Shown in pieces: positions 54,577 through 64,000 of a stretch of DNA of 64,000 bases. The notes beneath the pieces were generated by a model, which worked only from the letters and a program-made list of their open reading frames with translations, was not told where the DNA came from and ran no database searches. How positions within the stretch are numbered: position 1 is the stretch's first letter; every line of letters begins with the position of its first letter. The stretch is taken from positions 16,106,001-16,170,000 of the forward strand of contig NC_134152.1 in assembly GCF_033958435.1 (NCBI RefSeq), given 5' to 3'. Source of the stretch: Carettochelys insculpta. Taxonomy: Eukaryota; Chordata; Testudines; Carettochelyidae. The translations under genes and the position numbers were made by a program.

Positions 54577-57108
54577 TTGATAAATATCTTGTGCTGTTAC
54601 CATTAAAACTGCTTGTATGTTCAGGAAAGCCAACATAACTGCAAAAAACACAACTTAATTATTGCAACAGAATGCTATTCAGTGTCTCTGAGAATACATG
54701 GAAGATTTTGCTATTTCTCCTTCAGGACAGATACTGCTGGTATGTTTACTTTCATCAAGCCATCACATTTGTGTCATAGTCACTCATGAACATTCAGTTG
54801 TTGGAATAGTAACACTTTCTCATTCCTTTCAATAAACATCCTGTGTGTGTTTCTTCTCCTGTGGCTTGCAATGAATAAAGCAGAAGTCTTGAAAGTCCTC
54901 CAGTATATTCCCTCAGTAGGAATCCAAGGCAAAGGATACACTTTTTATATGAATAGTCAAAGGTATCCACATTCCACAGGGCCAAACAATCATCATATTT
55001 AAGGAGATTCATCAGTCCTCCTCTCTGTCCTTATCACAGGCTTCCAAAGGGGTCCTAGAATTCTTTGCAAAGAACTTAAAAATATTAGCCCTAATTATCT
55101 TATCTTAGTACAATTACACTTCATCCTACCTGTGTGTGTTTGCCTTTCATCCTGTTTCTAGAGACCAGGTGTGAAAATAACTTCAGAAACTCTTTGGGGA
55201 AAGATGTAACAATCTTTTTCAGACTAAGACTATCAAGTATGTGCACCGCGAGTATTTCTCAGGGTGAGGAAATAACATATGGGAAGCGGGCTAGACTCAA
55301 TCAAATATCCCGGCTTTGCAGCTAGACTGAGGAGCTAGCACAGTTCAGTTGTTTTTATTGTTAGGTGTACTTCTAAATATGTGTGTGCTGCAAGCTTTTC
55401 TACCTTTTTGAGACCTTCATCTTCATCAGGCACACCAGGGACAAGGCTGGTCCTATGTGTCTTCATATCAGGTCTTCAGGAAAGGGCAAGAATATGCTAG
55501 GCTAAGTAATTCCTATTTTTTTATCTTAGTAATGTTACCAGAAGGAGTCCCAGAACTGTGCTATGTTCTGGTAACTTTATGCATTCTGGTGTTTGTTACT
55601 TTTTCATGTATTTCAATAAAGATTTTAATGAATTGGTATTGTCCTCAGTTCAAGTGCCTTTGCTGCATGCTCCGAACCTCCCTTTCCAAGATACAGCTCT
55701 CTGGTTTCTCTCTCGCCTTGTAATCTCAATTGGGACAAAAGCCAAACTATCTTCTTGTCAGATACAACCAGTGGTGAGCCATAGCTCATAGCACATAAAA
55801 TCAGATCTGCAATATATGTTGAATGTATAGCATTCAATGTAGCATATACAGGTTGATGCAGTTACCACAATCAGAGAGATAGATTGGCAATGGTAATAAA
55901 AGCTCCAGTAAGAACAGCAAAAAATATTTTCCAGTAGGATATACTGGGCACTGCCCAATTATTTTTAATTTTTCAGCTATAGATCAAAACTCTTAAGCAT
56001 ATTTTCACCTTTTCTCAAATGACCTAATAAACACCAGATACAGCTCTAGTTAGTGCTTATCACTCTGCCACGCATGGTGGTATTCGTTAACTTGTAACAA
56101 CAAATGTTTATCTTCTAGCTACACTGAAGACAAACAGCAGAAATGAAAGTTCTTGTGAAAAAAGCTGGCAAACGGCCTGCATCTTGAAGGGACTTTGTTT
56201 TGCTGTTTTATTTTTAATTCTTGTAGTTTTTCTCTCCAAGATTCTTTCCTCAGTGATATTTTTACTGCTCCAGTAACCAGTAACTACAGCCAGAAGTAGA
56301 AAAGGCATGACAAAATAAGAGAAGTATGTGGTACTCCACAGTAATGGTTCAAAAGTCTCTGGCTTACAATAGTGACACTGCAGTATTTTAGTGTTTTATC
56401 ACAGAATATTTCAGTACCTTCTTTTCAGTGTCTTTGTTGGCAGTATTCAGTATTCCTCTATTCTGTGCTCTGATAAATGATTAAGTCTGGATGTACAAGT
56501 TGTTAATTTTGCATATTTCACATGCACTAAATTAATCCAAAATGGACAAATGCATAATCCTTTTTAGAGTCTAATTAATATTGGTACCTTAAATAAGGTA
56601 TGTGTATGGGAGGGTGCTGGGGGGGAGCATTAACATGCTACAGAAGCTTCTCATGTTTTTAAGGTTTTTTTTTCTATGTATGTTATCTGTATTTATTTAG
56701 TAGGTTACCCATTGGGTTTTTTGTGTACGTTCTAGCTTGCTTTTGTGAAGCATTATTTCTTCTTTTTAAAAAACTACATGAAAAACATTTTAAGAACATT
56801 AGTGTGATGTACAAACACTAACAAAAAACTGGCAGGACCAAATGAAATGTAGTTTAAGGCTGATATTCTGATCTGTCATCATGCCCTTGATTGTCTTGTG
56901 CTCTCCAATCACTGTTATTTACCTTCAAAACGAGATCTTACCCTGCAGTCCTTCTTCAGACAAGACATCCCTGTGTAGACATACTCCCAATGGCATGCAT
57001 GATCAGTACTCTGTCCCACCGTAGAGGCATCAGATAAGTGAGAAGGCGTCAGATTCAGGATTGAACGTGCCAGCTCTTGGTTCCCATCCCCACTGTACAC
57101 TGTTTACA
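54577..57108. other. unassigned stretch
   Basis: A/T-rich sequence with no recognisable gene, RNA or repeat boundary. Short frames at 55457-55837 overlap on both strands and resemble nothing known. Confidence 0.35.
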
Positions 57109-57120
57109 GTTAACCCATGT

Positions 57121-57194
57121 AAGCACTTTAAAGACTAACAAAATGATTTTTGTTGCAGTACAGACTAACGGGGCTACCTTACCACTCTGTTACT
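57121..57194. mobile_element. 74-bp Penelope mini-insertion
   Basis: It consists of a minus-strand terminal piece (GCACTTTAAAGACTAACAAA) joined directly to a plus-strand terminal extension (CAGACTAACGGGGCTACCTT). It is flanked by gttaacccatgt (57109-57120) and gtcaacccatgt (57195-57206), 11 of 12 matching. No coding sequence at all. Confidence 0.75.
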
Positions 57195-57248
57195 GTCAAC
57201 CCATGTGTTATATCTCACTCAGCACCCAATTCTGCTATTTGACACAAT

Positions 57249-57669
57249 GGCCATGTCTACAATAGCCCCAAACTTCGAAATGGCCACGCAAATGGCCATT
57301 TTGAAGTTTACTAATGAAGCGCTGAAATGCATATTGAGCGCTTCAGTAGCATGCGGGTGGCCGCGGCACTTCGAAATTGATGCGCCTCACCGCCGCGCGG
57401 CTCGTCCTGACAGGGCTCCTTTTCGAAAGGACCCCGCCTACTTCGAAGTCCCCTTATTCCCATCAGCTCATGGGAATAAGGGGACTTTGAAGTAGGCGGG
57501 ATCCTTTCGAAAAGGAGCCGCGCGGCGGCGAGGCACGTCAATTTCAAAGTGCCGTGGCCACCTGCATGCTAATGAAGCGCTGAATACACATTTCAGTGCT
57601 TCATTAGTAAACTTCGAAATGGCCATTTGCGTGGCCATTTCGAAGTTTGGGGCTAGTGTAGACGTAGCC
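57249..57669. mobile_element. palindromic MITE, copy 5
   Basis: The left end is GGCCATGTCTACAATAGCCC and the right end GGGGCTAGTGTAGACGTAGCC, flanked by AAT (57246-57248 and 57670-57672). It is a long palindrome with a short deletion in the right arm next to GAGCCGCGCGG. It belongs to the subgroup with 5357 (AGCCCCAAACTTC ends), slightly different from the ACGTGCCCC subgroup (8678, 23878, 53955). Confidence 0.88.
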
Positions 57670-57911
57670 AATGTCAAATCACAATCTTTACTTCAATAGG
57701 TGCAGGATTTGGTTCTTGGAGCAAGGATCTGTCTTTGTTATATTTGGGTAAAACACCATTCACACATCCCTGCATAGATATTAATGTTCTTGCTTTGGTA
57801 GGTGTAAACCTATATTATGTGCTGCCCCACATAATGTAGTCAAGCACACGTGCAAACTGTTGGGACTGCCTGCAGACGCAGAAATCTGCATAGTGCAGGC
57901 TCAAAGCCTTA

Positions 57912-59876
57912 GGCTGCATCTATACTATTAGCAAAATTCAAATTTATTAATATTGATTTTGTAATTCTGGAATTTATAAGTTTAAATTTGACCATCCTCA
58001 GCTCCCCACGTGCTCCTCACAAAGTCAACATTGTTGCCACACTCAATTGGCAAACATTGACTCTTGCAGTAGTGCATGCTGGGAACCTATCCCACAGTTC
58101 CCTCATCCCTGTAGCATTCTGGGCACTCTACCTGGTCTGTGATATCATCTTCCCACATTGCATTTTCCTCATTCCCCTCCGATGGCAAGGATATGTCTGT
58201 TTTTCTTGCTGGAAGGAAGGAAAAGTAGGGCATCCACAGAGATGGCAAAAAGTTTACAGAAATGTCTTTCTTCTGTAGCTGAATTCTCAACTGGCCACCC
58301 ACTGAGTGTCCCCGCTCCTGTGATTGCATCCGATACCTGAAACTAATGCAGGGACCTGCACTGTATTCTTGAAGTTAGAAGAAGGAGGATAGAAAAGTCT
58401 AGGAACAAAAAAATTTTTTGACTTCCCTGTTCACTACACAGACATTGCCAACACAAGTGATGGCAGTGAAATATCACACACTGAACTTAGAATGGAAACA
58501 GGAATCTAAACTGGCCCTCTCCCCGGTGTTTTTGGGGGTCAAAGCATGAAGACAGATAGGAAATGTTAGGGAAAAAATTATAACAGGAATATCAAACCAG
58601 CAGGTGTCTGCAATGGACAGCAAGCTCCAGAAAGTATTTTTGGTAGGTCGGGTGCTGTGGTCTGCGGCTCCAGAACCAATTAGAATGTTGACATAGCTGA
58701 AGTAGTCCCCCTGACTATCTTAGCCACCAGGGGACACTTCCCCCCAGTGGCTGCAAGTCCCCCTGAGTATCTTAGCTGCTGGGTAGACACTTCTTGGTGG
58801 CTGCAAGCACCACTGGTCCCCTGCTAGGAGCGTGGGGGCATTCAGTGGGGGGCTGGTTGAAATGTCCTCCCGAGTATCTTAGCCACCGGATAAAACTTCC
58901 CCCTGGCAGCTGCAAGCCCCCGAATACCTCAGTCACTGGGGAAGACTTTCCCCCCTGGCAGCAGCAAGTACCACTGGTCCCTTGCTAAGGGCATGGGGGG
59001 GTTCAGTGGGGGACCAATTGAAGTGGTATCTTCCACCCCCACTGGCTGCAAGCCCCTGAATATCTTAGTTGCCGGGGGAGACTTCCCCCCAGTGGCTGCA
59101 AGTCTCTGAAATTCTTTTCCGCCTTGGAGCCCTAAATGCATGCACACTAGGACATGGTGCTGCCTGGCAGCATGGTCAGCGCCAAACGGCAGGCACGTCC
59201 TTTTATTGGGTCGGAGGCTACCCACATGATGTGGCTGAGCACAGGAAAGACCCTGACTGAGTGGTGCCTGTGAGGGAGAAATGGGGCGGGGGCGGGTTGT
59301 ATACAAATGAAGACATGTCTTGGCATTTTATGTAAACACAAACCCCACAACAGCCTTGTTGCCACATGGGGCGTTGGGGCACCAGCTGGCACCAGGCAGT
59401 GCAGAAAAAAATAACAAGTGTAGAGACAGAACCATGAACTCCCTGCAGGGCCTTATGGGTAGATGCACTCACAGTGCTAATAGCAAAGAAAGAAAGATAT
59501 TTCTCAGGCTATCATACAAACTTGACCTCACAGCCACAAGCTTGCTGCTCCTGCTTCGAAATTCATGGTCTTCCAGCTACCTAATTCCAGCTCACCTGGA
59601 GAGCAGTGGTCAGAGCGGAGCACTGAGGGACATTGTGGATTACATACAGGACACCTCTGTAGGCTAATACATTAAGATATGGTGCTTCCACATGGGCCTT
59701 TAATTGAACTTTTGAATTCCAGCTTGATGCTATAGCCATCAGGTAACGACAATATTGCAATCTTGATATTAGTGCTCCCTAAATCGAGCTAATGGTATTT
59801 ACAGTGAAGACAGTCACATGGCAATACTGAGCTAACTGCCTTGAAGTTGAATTTATCTTGTAGTGTAGACGTAGCT
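57912..59876. mobile_element. Harbinger-like non-autonomous element, copy H2
   Basis: The ends are GGCTGCATCTATACTATTAG and AGTGTAGACGTAGCT, flanked by TTA (57909-57911 and 59877-59879), which is the classic Harbinger-type target triplet. It is colinear with 26723-28371 but 0.3 kb longer because of a tandem block (58680-59110). In that block a unit with CCCCCTGAGTATCTTAGC, CACCAGGGGA-like and GCAAGCCCC words repeats about five times. The frame reading SFYWVGGYPHDV is conserved with the other copy. No intact gene. Confidence 0.75.
58680..59110. repeat. tandem repeat inside the Harbinger-like element
   Basis: About five imperfect units of 70-110 bp, each with AATATCTTAG or GAGTATCTTAGC, then a GGGGGAGACTTCCCCC-like local hairpin and GTGGCTGCAAGCCCC. 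The copy at 26723 has only about two units (27464-27640), so the block has expanded or contracted. Confidence 0.6.
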
Positions 59877-59879
59877 TTA

Positions 59880-60035
59880 GTCTGACATATCTGAGGTGTG
59901 TTTTGGGAAGAACTGAAGAATAATACAGCTTTAAAACTTATGAGTTAGCAGGATTCTCCTTGGCATGGAGCTCCACTATTTTTCCTGGGTCTTTGTTCCT
60001 CATGATTCCCTTTTATAATCAACTTAGCTGAGTTA
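59880..60035. other. short unassigned stretch
   Basis: Nothing recognised. Confidence 0.3.
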
Positions 60036-60037
60036 TA

Positions 60038-60462
60038 CAGTAAACTCTTTCATATCCAGCAGCCTCAGGACTGGGAAGTTACTGGATTTTCAAATATTCT
60101 GGATGATAGAGAGGTAGACCTAGTAATGCATAACACTGAAAAAAAAAAGAGCTTGGATATCAAGAAACAAACAAAAATGTATTCAGAATACTTTGCTTAC
60201 CAACAATAGTAGTATTGTACACAGGAAACTTATAAGTAACAGAGAGGGAGCTGTGTTAGTCTATATACTATCAAAACAAAAAGGAGTCAAGTAGCAGCAC
60301 TTTAAAGACGAGCAAAATAATTTATTATACTGTATTTGCTATATTTATTTACTTTCACTATATAGTAAATATGGAAAAAGTAACAAAAATTTACTTATGG
60401 CTGAAATGCTGATTAGTTGAGAGTTCTGGATAATAGAATACTGGATATGAAAGATTTTACTG
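60038..60462. mobile_element. Tigger/pogo-like MITE (TA target site)
   Basis: The left end is CAGTAAACTCTTTCATATCC and the right end GGATATGAAAGATTTTACTG, an inverted repeat of about 20 bp. The dinucleotide TA lies on both sides (60036-60037 and 60463-60464), as for Tc1/mariner-class elements including Tigger/pogo. A further inner match (TTCTGGAT words on both sides) supports the boundaries. No transposase. A Penelope scrap sits inside (60239-60327). Confidence 0.7.
60239..60327 (-). mobile_element. Penelope 3' terminal scrap
   Basis: It reads extension (GGAGCTGTGTTAGTCTATAT) then terminal block (AAAAAGGAGTCAAGTAGC, CACTTTAAAGACGAGCAAAA) of the second Penelope terminal type. It ends before the hammerhead-like region. 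Nested in the Tigger-like element. Confidence 0.7.
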
Positions 60463-60551
60463 TATTTCAAAAGGAAAACTGAACTTTAGAGTACTGTAGT
60501 AATCGATTTTAAAATATGGGGGTGGGGGGGCAAATCATCATTTCTCTACAC

Positions 60552-60898
60552 CAAGGGTTGGCAACCAAAATAGCAAGAAGAGCTAGTTCTTTCAGATTTG
60601 GTAAAAAACTCAGTAATTCAAGAGCTGCAATGTATGTGAATAAGACTTTATTAGCAACACAATCAAAACACAGATACAGTATCATATCCCACAATGCACT
60701 GAACATATTAAAGGGGGAGTTATCCAACATTTCGAGATCACAGATCGTTTGCTAGTTAGATATGAGTTGTTCATTGCTTTTAGTTGTTCAGCATTTATCA
60801 AAAATCATCAGGAGGATATTTGGTTTTTTTTAACTTGACAATCATAGCATTGGGAGCCGCCAAGAATTCCTTGAAGAGATGCAGTTAGCAGACCCCTG
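60552..60898. mobile_element. non-autonomous hAT-like element
   Basis: The left end is CAAGGGTTGGCAACC and the right end GTTAGCAGACCCCTG. The flanking 8-mers ctctacac (60544-60551) and ccctacac (60899-60906) match at 7 of 8. The interior is A/T-rich and non-coding. Confidence 0.78.
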
Positions 60899-60906
60899 CC
60901 CTACAC

Positions 60907-61855
60907 ATTCTGAGCACGAAGTCTTTGAGTAAGTCAGGAAGAAAGGAAAAGTGTCCCCCCCACAATTTGCATCCATCATCTGCAGTCACAGCTCCAACCT
61001 CAAGGCTTCACTAACTCCGTTACAGTTTATACCTGACCCACTAACATGGGGGCACAGGCTGTTCAATGTGTAGAGGAACAGATCCACTATATGGGTCTCA
61101 CTCTTCTGTGCCCTTCCCCAAAGCTTCTCTGAGGACTATTTTAAGAACCCACACACCTAGGTGCCGACGCACAGGGAGTTTGCACCTCTTGCCAGATTCG
61201 CAGCCTCCGCCAGGCTTTGTGTAGAGGAAGCCATTCTTGTTCTGCTGTGGACAGGCCACAGTCTTCATAGAGGAAGGAGAAGTGTTTGCACCTTTATAAA
61301 CTTGTTACGTTTATTTGCCCACCAGTAAAGTTGTGCATAAGCCTAGTAAAAGAGAAAACAATGAACATACTTTGCTGCATTTCCATTTTAAAATGCAGGA
61401 CTTATGTATTTTACCAAAAAGTGTTTCAGAAACTGGAATTTTACAGCAGAACTGTAACTAATATAAAATCACTATAGAATTAATGAAAGAAAAAAACCTG
61501 AAAAAGAATTGGCAGCAGAGTAATTATTGTGCATAGCATTTTATGATTATCTTTATAGCCGAGACAGGTAACACAGGCTTTCAAGAATTTTAGGAACAGA
61601 TTAGGGGTACATATATTGATTTAAAATCTAAAGATAACTAACTGATGTTTTATAAGGGAATGATGTATTAGAGATGTACAGTAGGGAAGGGAGAATTAGA
61701 ACATTCAACTTAGCTTTCTCCCCACAAGCCAATATACTTTTTTAATAAAGAGAGAAAAGAAACCATAGTCTTATCCTTTAAAATGTCTTCTTAATGCAAC
61801 AGCATAATTTATAGGGGACAGGTCCTTATTTAAACTGTCTCACAGGCATCCTGAC
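60907..61855. other. unassigned stretch
   Basis: No gene or repeat recognised. Confidence 0.35.
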
Positions 61856-62420
61856 TTTTTTAAGAAAATGGGCAAATTGTCTTCTATTTTGCAGGGCTCC
61901 TGTTCCCTGGCGCACTGTGTCTTGGGGTAGCAGCCCTGTTCCCCATTGCTCTGCACCTTGTGGCAGCACCTCTTGCTGCAGGGAAGCTGCCCCATTCCCT
62001 GGCACCCCACAGTGGCAGCTCCTGCTGCCACCAAACTCCACAGTGGGGTGGCTGCCTCATTCTCTGATACCCTACACTTAGGGGAGGCAGGTCCCATTGC
62101 CAGGAAGCCCTTCCCTAGGTTGTCTGCCTTGTTCCCTGGCCTCCCACGCCTCAGGCAGGCAGCTCCTGCTTTAGTTCTTGGCTGTCCCCTGCCAGGAGGC
62201 TTTGGAACATCCTCACCCATCAGGAAGTTCTGAAGCCCCATTCTCCACTTCCCTTCCTTCTTGGTGCCTCCCCATTGAAGGCTGCAGAGCCCCCATCCCT
62301 GGTGCCTCACTCAGGAGTAGCAGCCCCCATCACCAAGGAGCCCTGATATGGGACAGCAGCCGCACCCCCATCCCCAGAGGCTGGTGTCCCATATTTGCCA
62401 TAGGGCAGTGTGGTCACCCT
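61856..62420. repeat. G/C-rich degenerate tandem repeat
   Basis: Loosely repeated units contain TTCCCTGGC, CAGTGGCAGCTCCTGCTGCC-like and AGGCAGCTCC words, spaced 60-80 bp. Frames up to 156 codons on the minus strand are Gly/Arg-rich repeat products. No domain is recognisable. Confidence 0.5.
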
Positions 62421-64000
62421 AATAATTTATAAGATGGCTGTCTGAAATATGTCAGAAACCCATGCCACTAATATAATGCTGTTGTGTTTCTAGATTTTTA
62501 TGCAATCTAAATCAACACTTGGGATAGTCAGTGGGCTAATAAAATACAGTGAGGTAGCATCTCTATGTAAATATTTTAAAAAGCATTCTTAAGAGCCTGT
62601 AGAGGATCTCTGCTCATTTCATGCATGTATTCAGGTATATTCTTTCCAAAACACCTTTTAAAACAAAGTATTAAAAAAATTACTATGCACTCTAAACAGA
62701 TTCCCATTGTCGCAGCACAAACATCAGTCCTGTTTCTAGTAACCGTTAGATAAATTATTACTGTTCTTTCTTTAGGTGTGTAAAATTAACTCGTTTCCTT
62801 TTAAGAATAATATCACCACAAACAATTACAGTAAAAATCCATTAATTGAGAAATTGTGTGTCTTGCAACATTATACTGCAAGTAGAAGAATGAAAATAAT
62901 ACCAAACTAACAGGGATAAAAAAAACAAAACAAAAAACCCAACTCATCCATTTGGAGACAGCTAAATGACAAAACAGTTAGAACTCTGTAGCTGATCAAC
63001 ACCTTGCAATGCACCTATAAAGCAAATGTGATGCCTGTGCAGAGCATAGGTCTGAACTTCAGCCTGCCGGGGTACTTTAAAGGTAAAAAAGCCATGGATA
63101 ATTGGGGCAAGTAAATTTGCAAATTTACCAAAAACTCAGAACATGGCCATTCTCTCCGGCTTCATTTACACCCAGTGGAAGCGAGGACTGATGACCTCTT
63201 AAAATGAAGTGGCCAAATGGAGCCAATTCACAGCAGTGGATAGAAAAACTGTATCTGACTTGGAGAAAAAATGTTGTGTGTACTGATGAGCATTCACTTT
63301 GGCTTTCTCATCAGATCAGGCACATCCCGAACAAGAGAGGAAAAGGGGGATTATTCTTATGGGGCTATGACTAAACAGAACGTGAATGAAAGAGCTCCAA
63401 ATGGTGCACAACATTCATCTACAACTGAGCAGCTGGTGGAATTTTTCCATGTGCCCACCCAGTTTGTGGTGTTATCAGGAGGCAGAGCTATCAGGAAATT
63501 GCAGCCGTGGCTTAGTTTTTAATTTTTGGTATCCATGCATTTGAGGTCTTGGCAAGGAGCTACTGTTGGGTTTTAGACTTCTTAGAACTGCTTATTAACG
63601 GGACAATTTGCAAAGGAAAAGAGATGAACACAGCAGCTCCAGGAAGTCATTATGGTAAATGGCAGTCTACATGGAAGTGGATGTGGTGATCTTGCTTGTG
63701 AGTGAGAGTCAAATGAAGGGGTTTGTGCTGTCCTGTGAGTGGGCCCAATTTTATTTTATAGTCAAAGGTTCAATCCAAATAATGTTGAATTTCAGAATTC
63801 AGGCCTAGAGATCTTCCAAGGTACCTAACTCCCATCTGAGCTTCAGTTTCTAATCCCTGGATTTGAATCTGATCCTGTGCTTTTGGTTTGCAGGTCTGCT
63901 CTAAAACCAGAATGGGATTTATTTTCCTCTTTGTTCAGATGCAGCCAAAATCGTCAAGAACAAAACTGTAATTCGGATGGGATTTCGGTACAAATTAGAA
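62421..64000. other. unassigned stretch to the window end
   Basis: A/T-rich, with an A/C-rich run near 62920-62940. No gene, RNA or repeat recognised. Confidence 0.35.

Noticed and set aside
61840..62310. 156-codon Gly-rich minus-strand frame
   Set aside because: It derives from a degenerate G/C-rich tandem repeat without a recognisable domain.

Overview
The window reads as turtle genomic DNA, probably a hidden-necked (cryptodiran) turtle. The support is a tRNA-headed, CR1-tailed SINE of the Cry/tortoise Pol III type (11541-11722 and 44595-44791), several CR1 LINEs of the type common in turtles, RTE and Penelope-like retroelements, LTRs of turtle type, and many PIF/Harbinger-like and hAT-like DNA transposons. 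Species cannot be read from the sequence. I found no convincing host exon, tRNA, rRNA or CRISPR array. The window looks like intergenic or deep intronic sequence, and every translation I recognise belongs to a transposable element.

Layout. 1-4.3 kb: mostly unassigned, with a CR1 scrap and an imperfect tandem duplication. 4.4-7.1 kb: an old minus-strand CR1 broken by two hAT-like elements and by a head-to-head Penelope pair, which itself carries a palindromic MITE. 8.4-9.4 kb: a Harbinger-like non-autonomous element with a young palindromic MITE inside. 11.5-15.3 kb: a SINE, a small TIR element, two head-to-head RTE pieces, and a CR1 nested in one of them. 15.8-17.7 kb: a C-rich degenerate minisatellite, an inverted Penelope fragment and two palindromic MITE types. 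19.5-24.3 kb: CR1 tails and the cleanest palindromic MITE. 26.4-32.5 kb: a cluster of TIR elements and the remains of an autonomous PIF/Harbinger transposon, with a Myb/SANT-like gene on + converging on a DDE transposase on -. 37.9-39.8 kb: a CR1 with two nested insertions, then a Penelope composite. 42.1-46.7 kb: two LTRs, each carrying a Penelope insertion, and a 523-bp near-perfect hairpin. 46.7-49.3 kb: the best-preserved CR1. 50.6-52.9 kb: the best Penelope-like element, with RT and GIY-YIG endonuclease. 53.7-59.9 kb: nested TIR elements. 60.0-60.9 kb: a Tigger-like element with a Penelope scrap inside, and a hAT.

The most interesting theme is the Penelope-like elements. Four or more insertions are composites whose 3' termini both face outward, and each whole composite is bracketed by one 11-12-bp target duplication. 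One composite is only 74 bp. Their termini carry a hammerhead-ribozyme-like core (CUGANGA, a stem II hairpin, GAAA, then a short stem III ending in NUH). A second theme is a large set of TIR elements that share GGCTRTGTCTACA-type ends and 3-bp target duplications but differ completely inside. Some of them are 400-bp near-perfect palindromes built from smaller palindromes.
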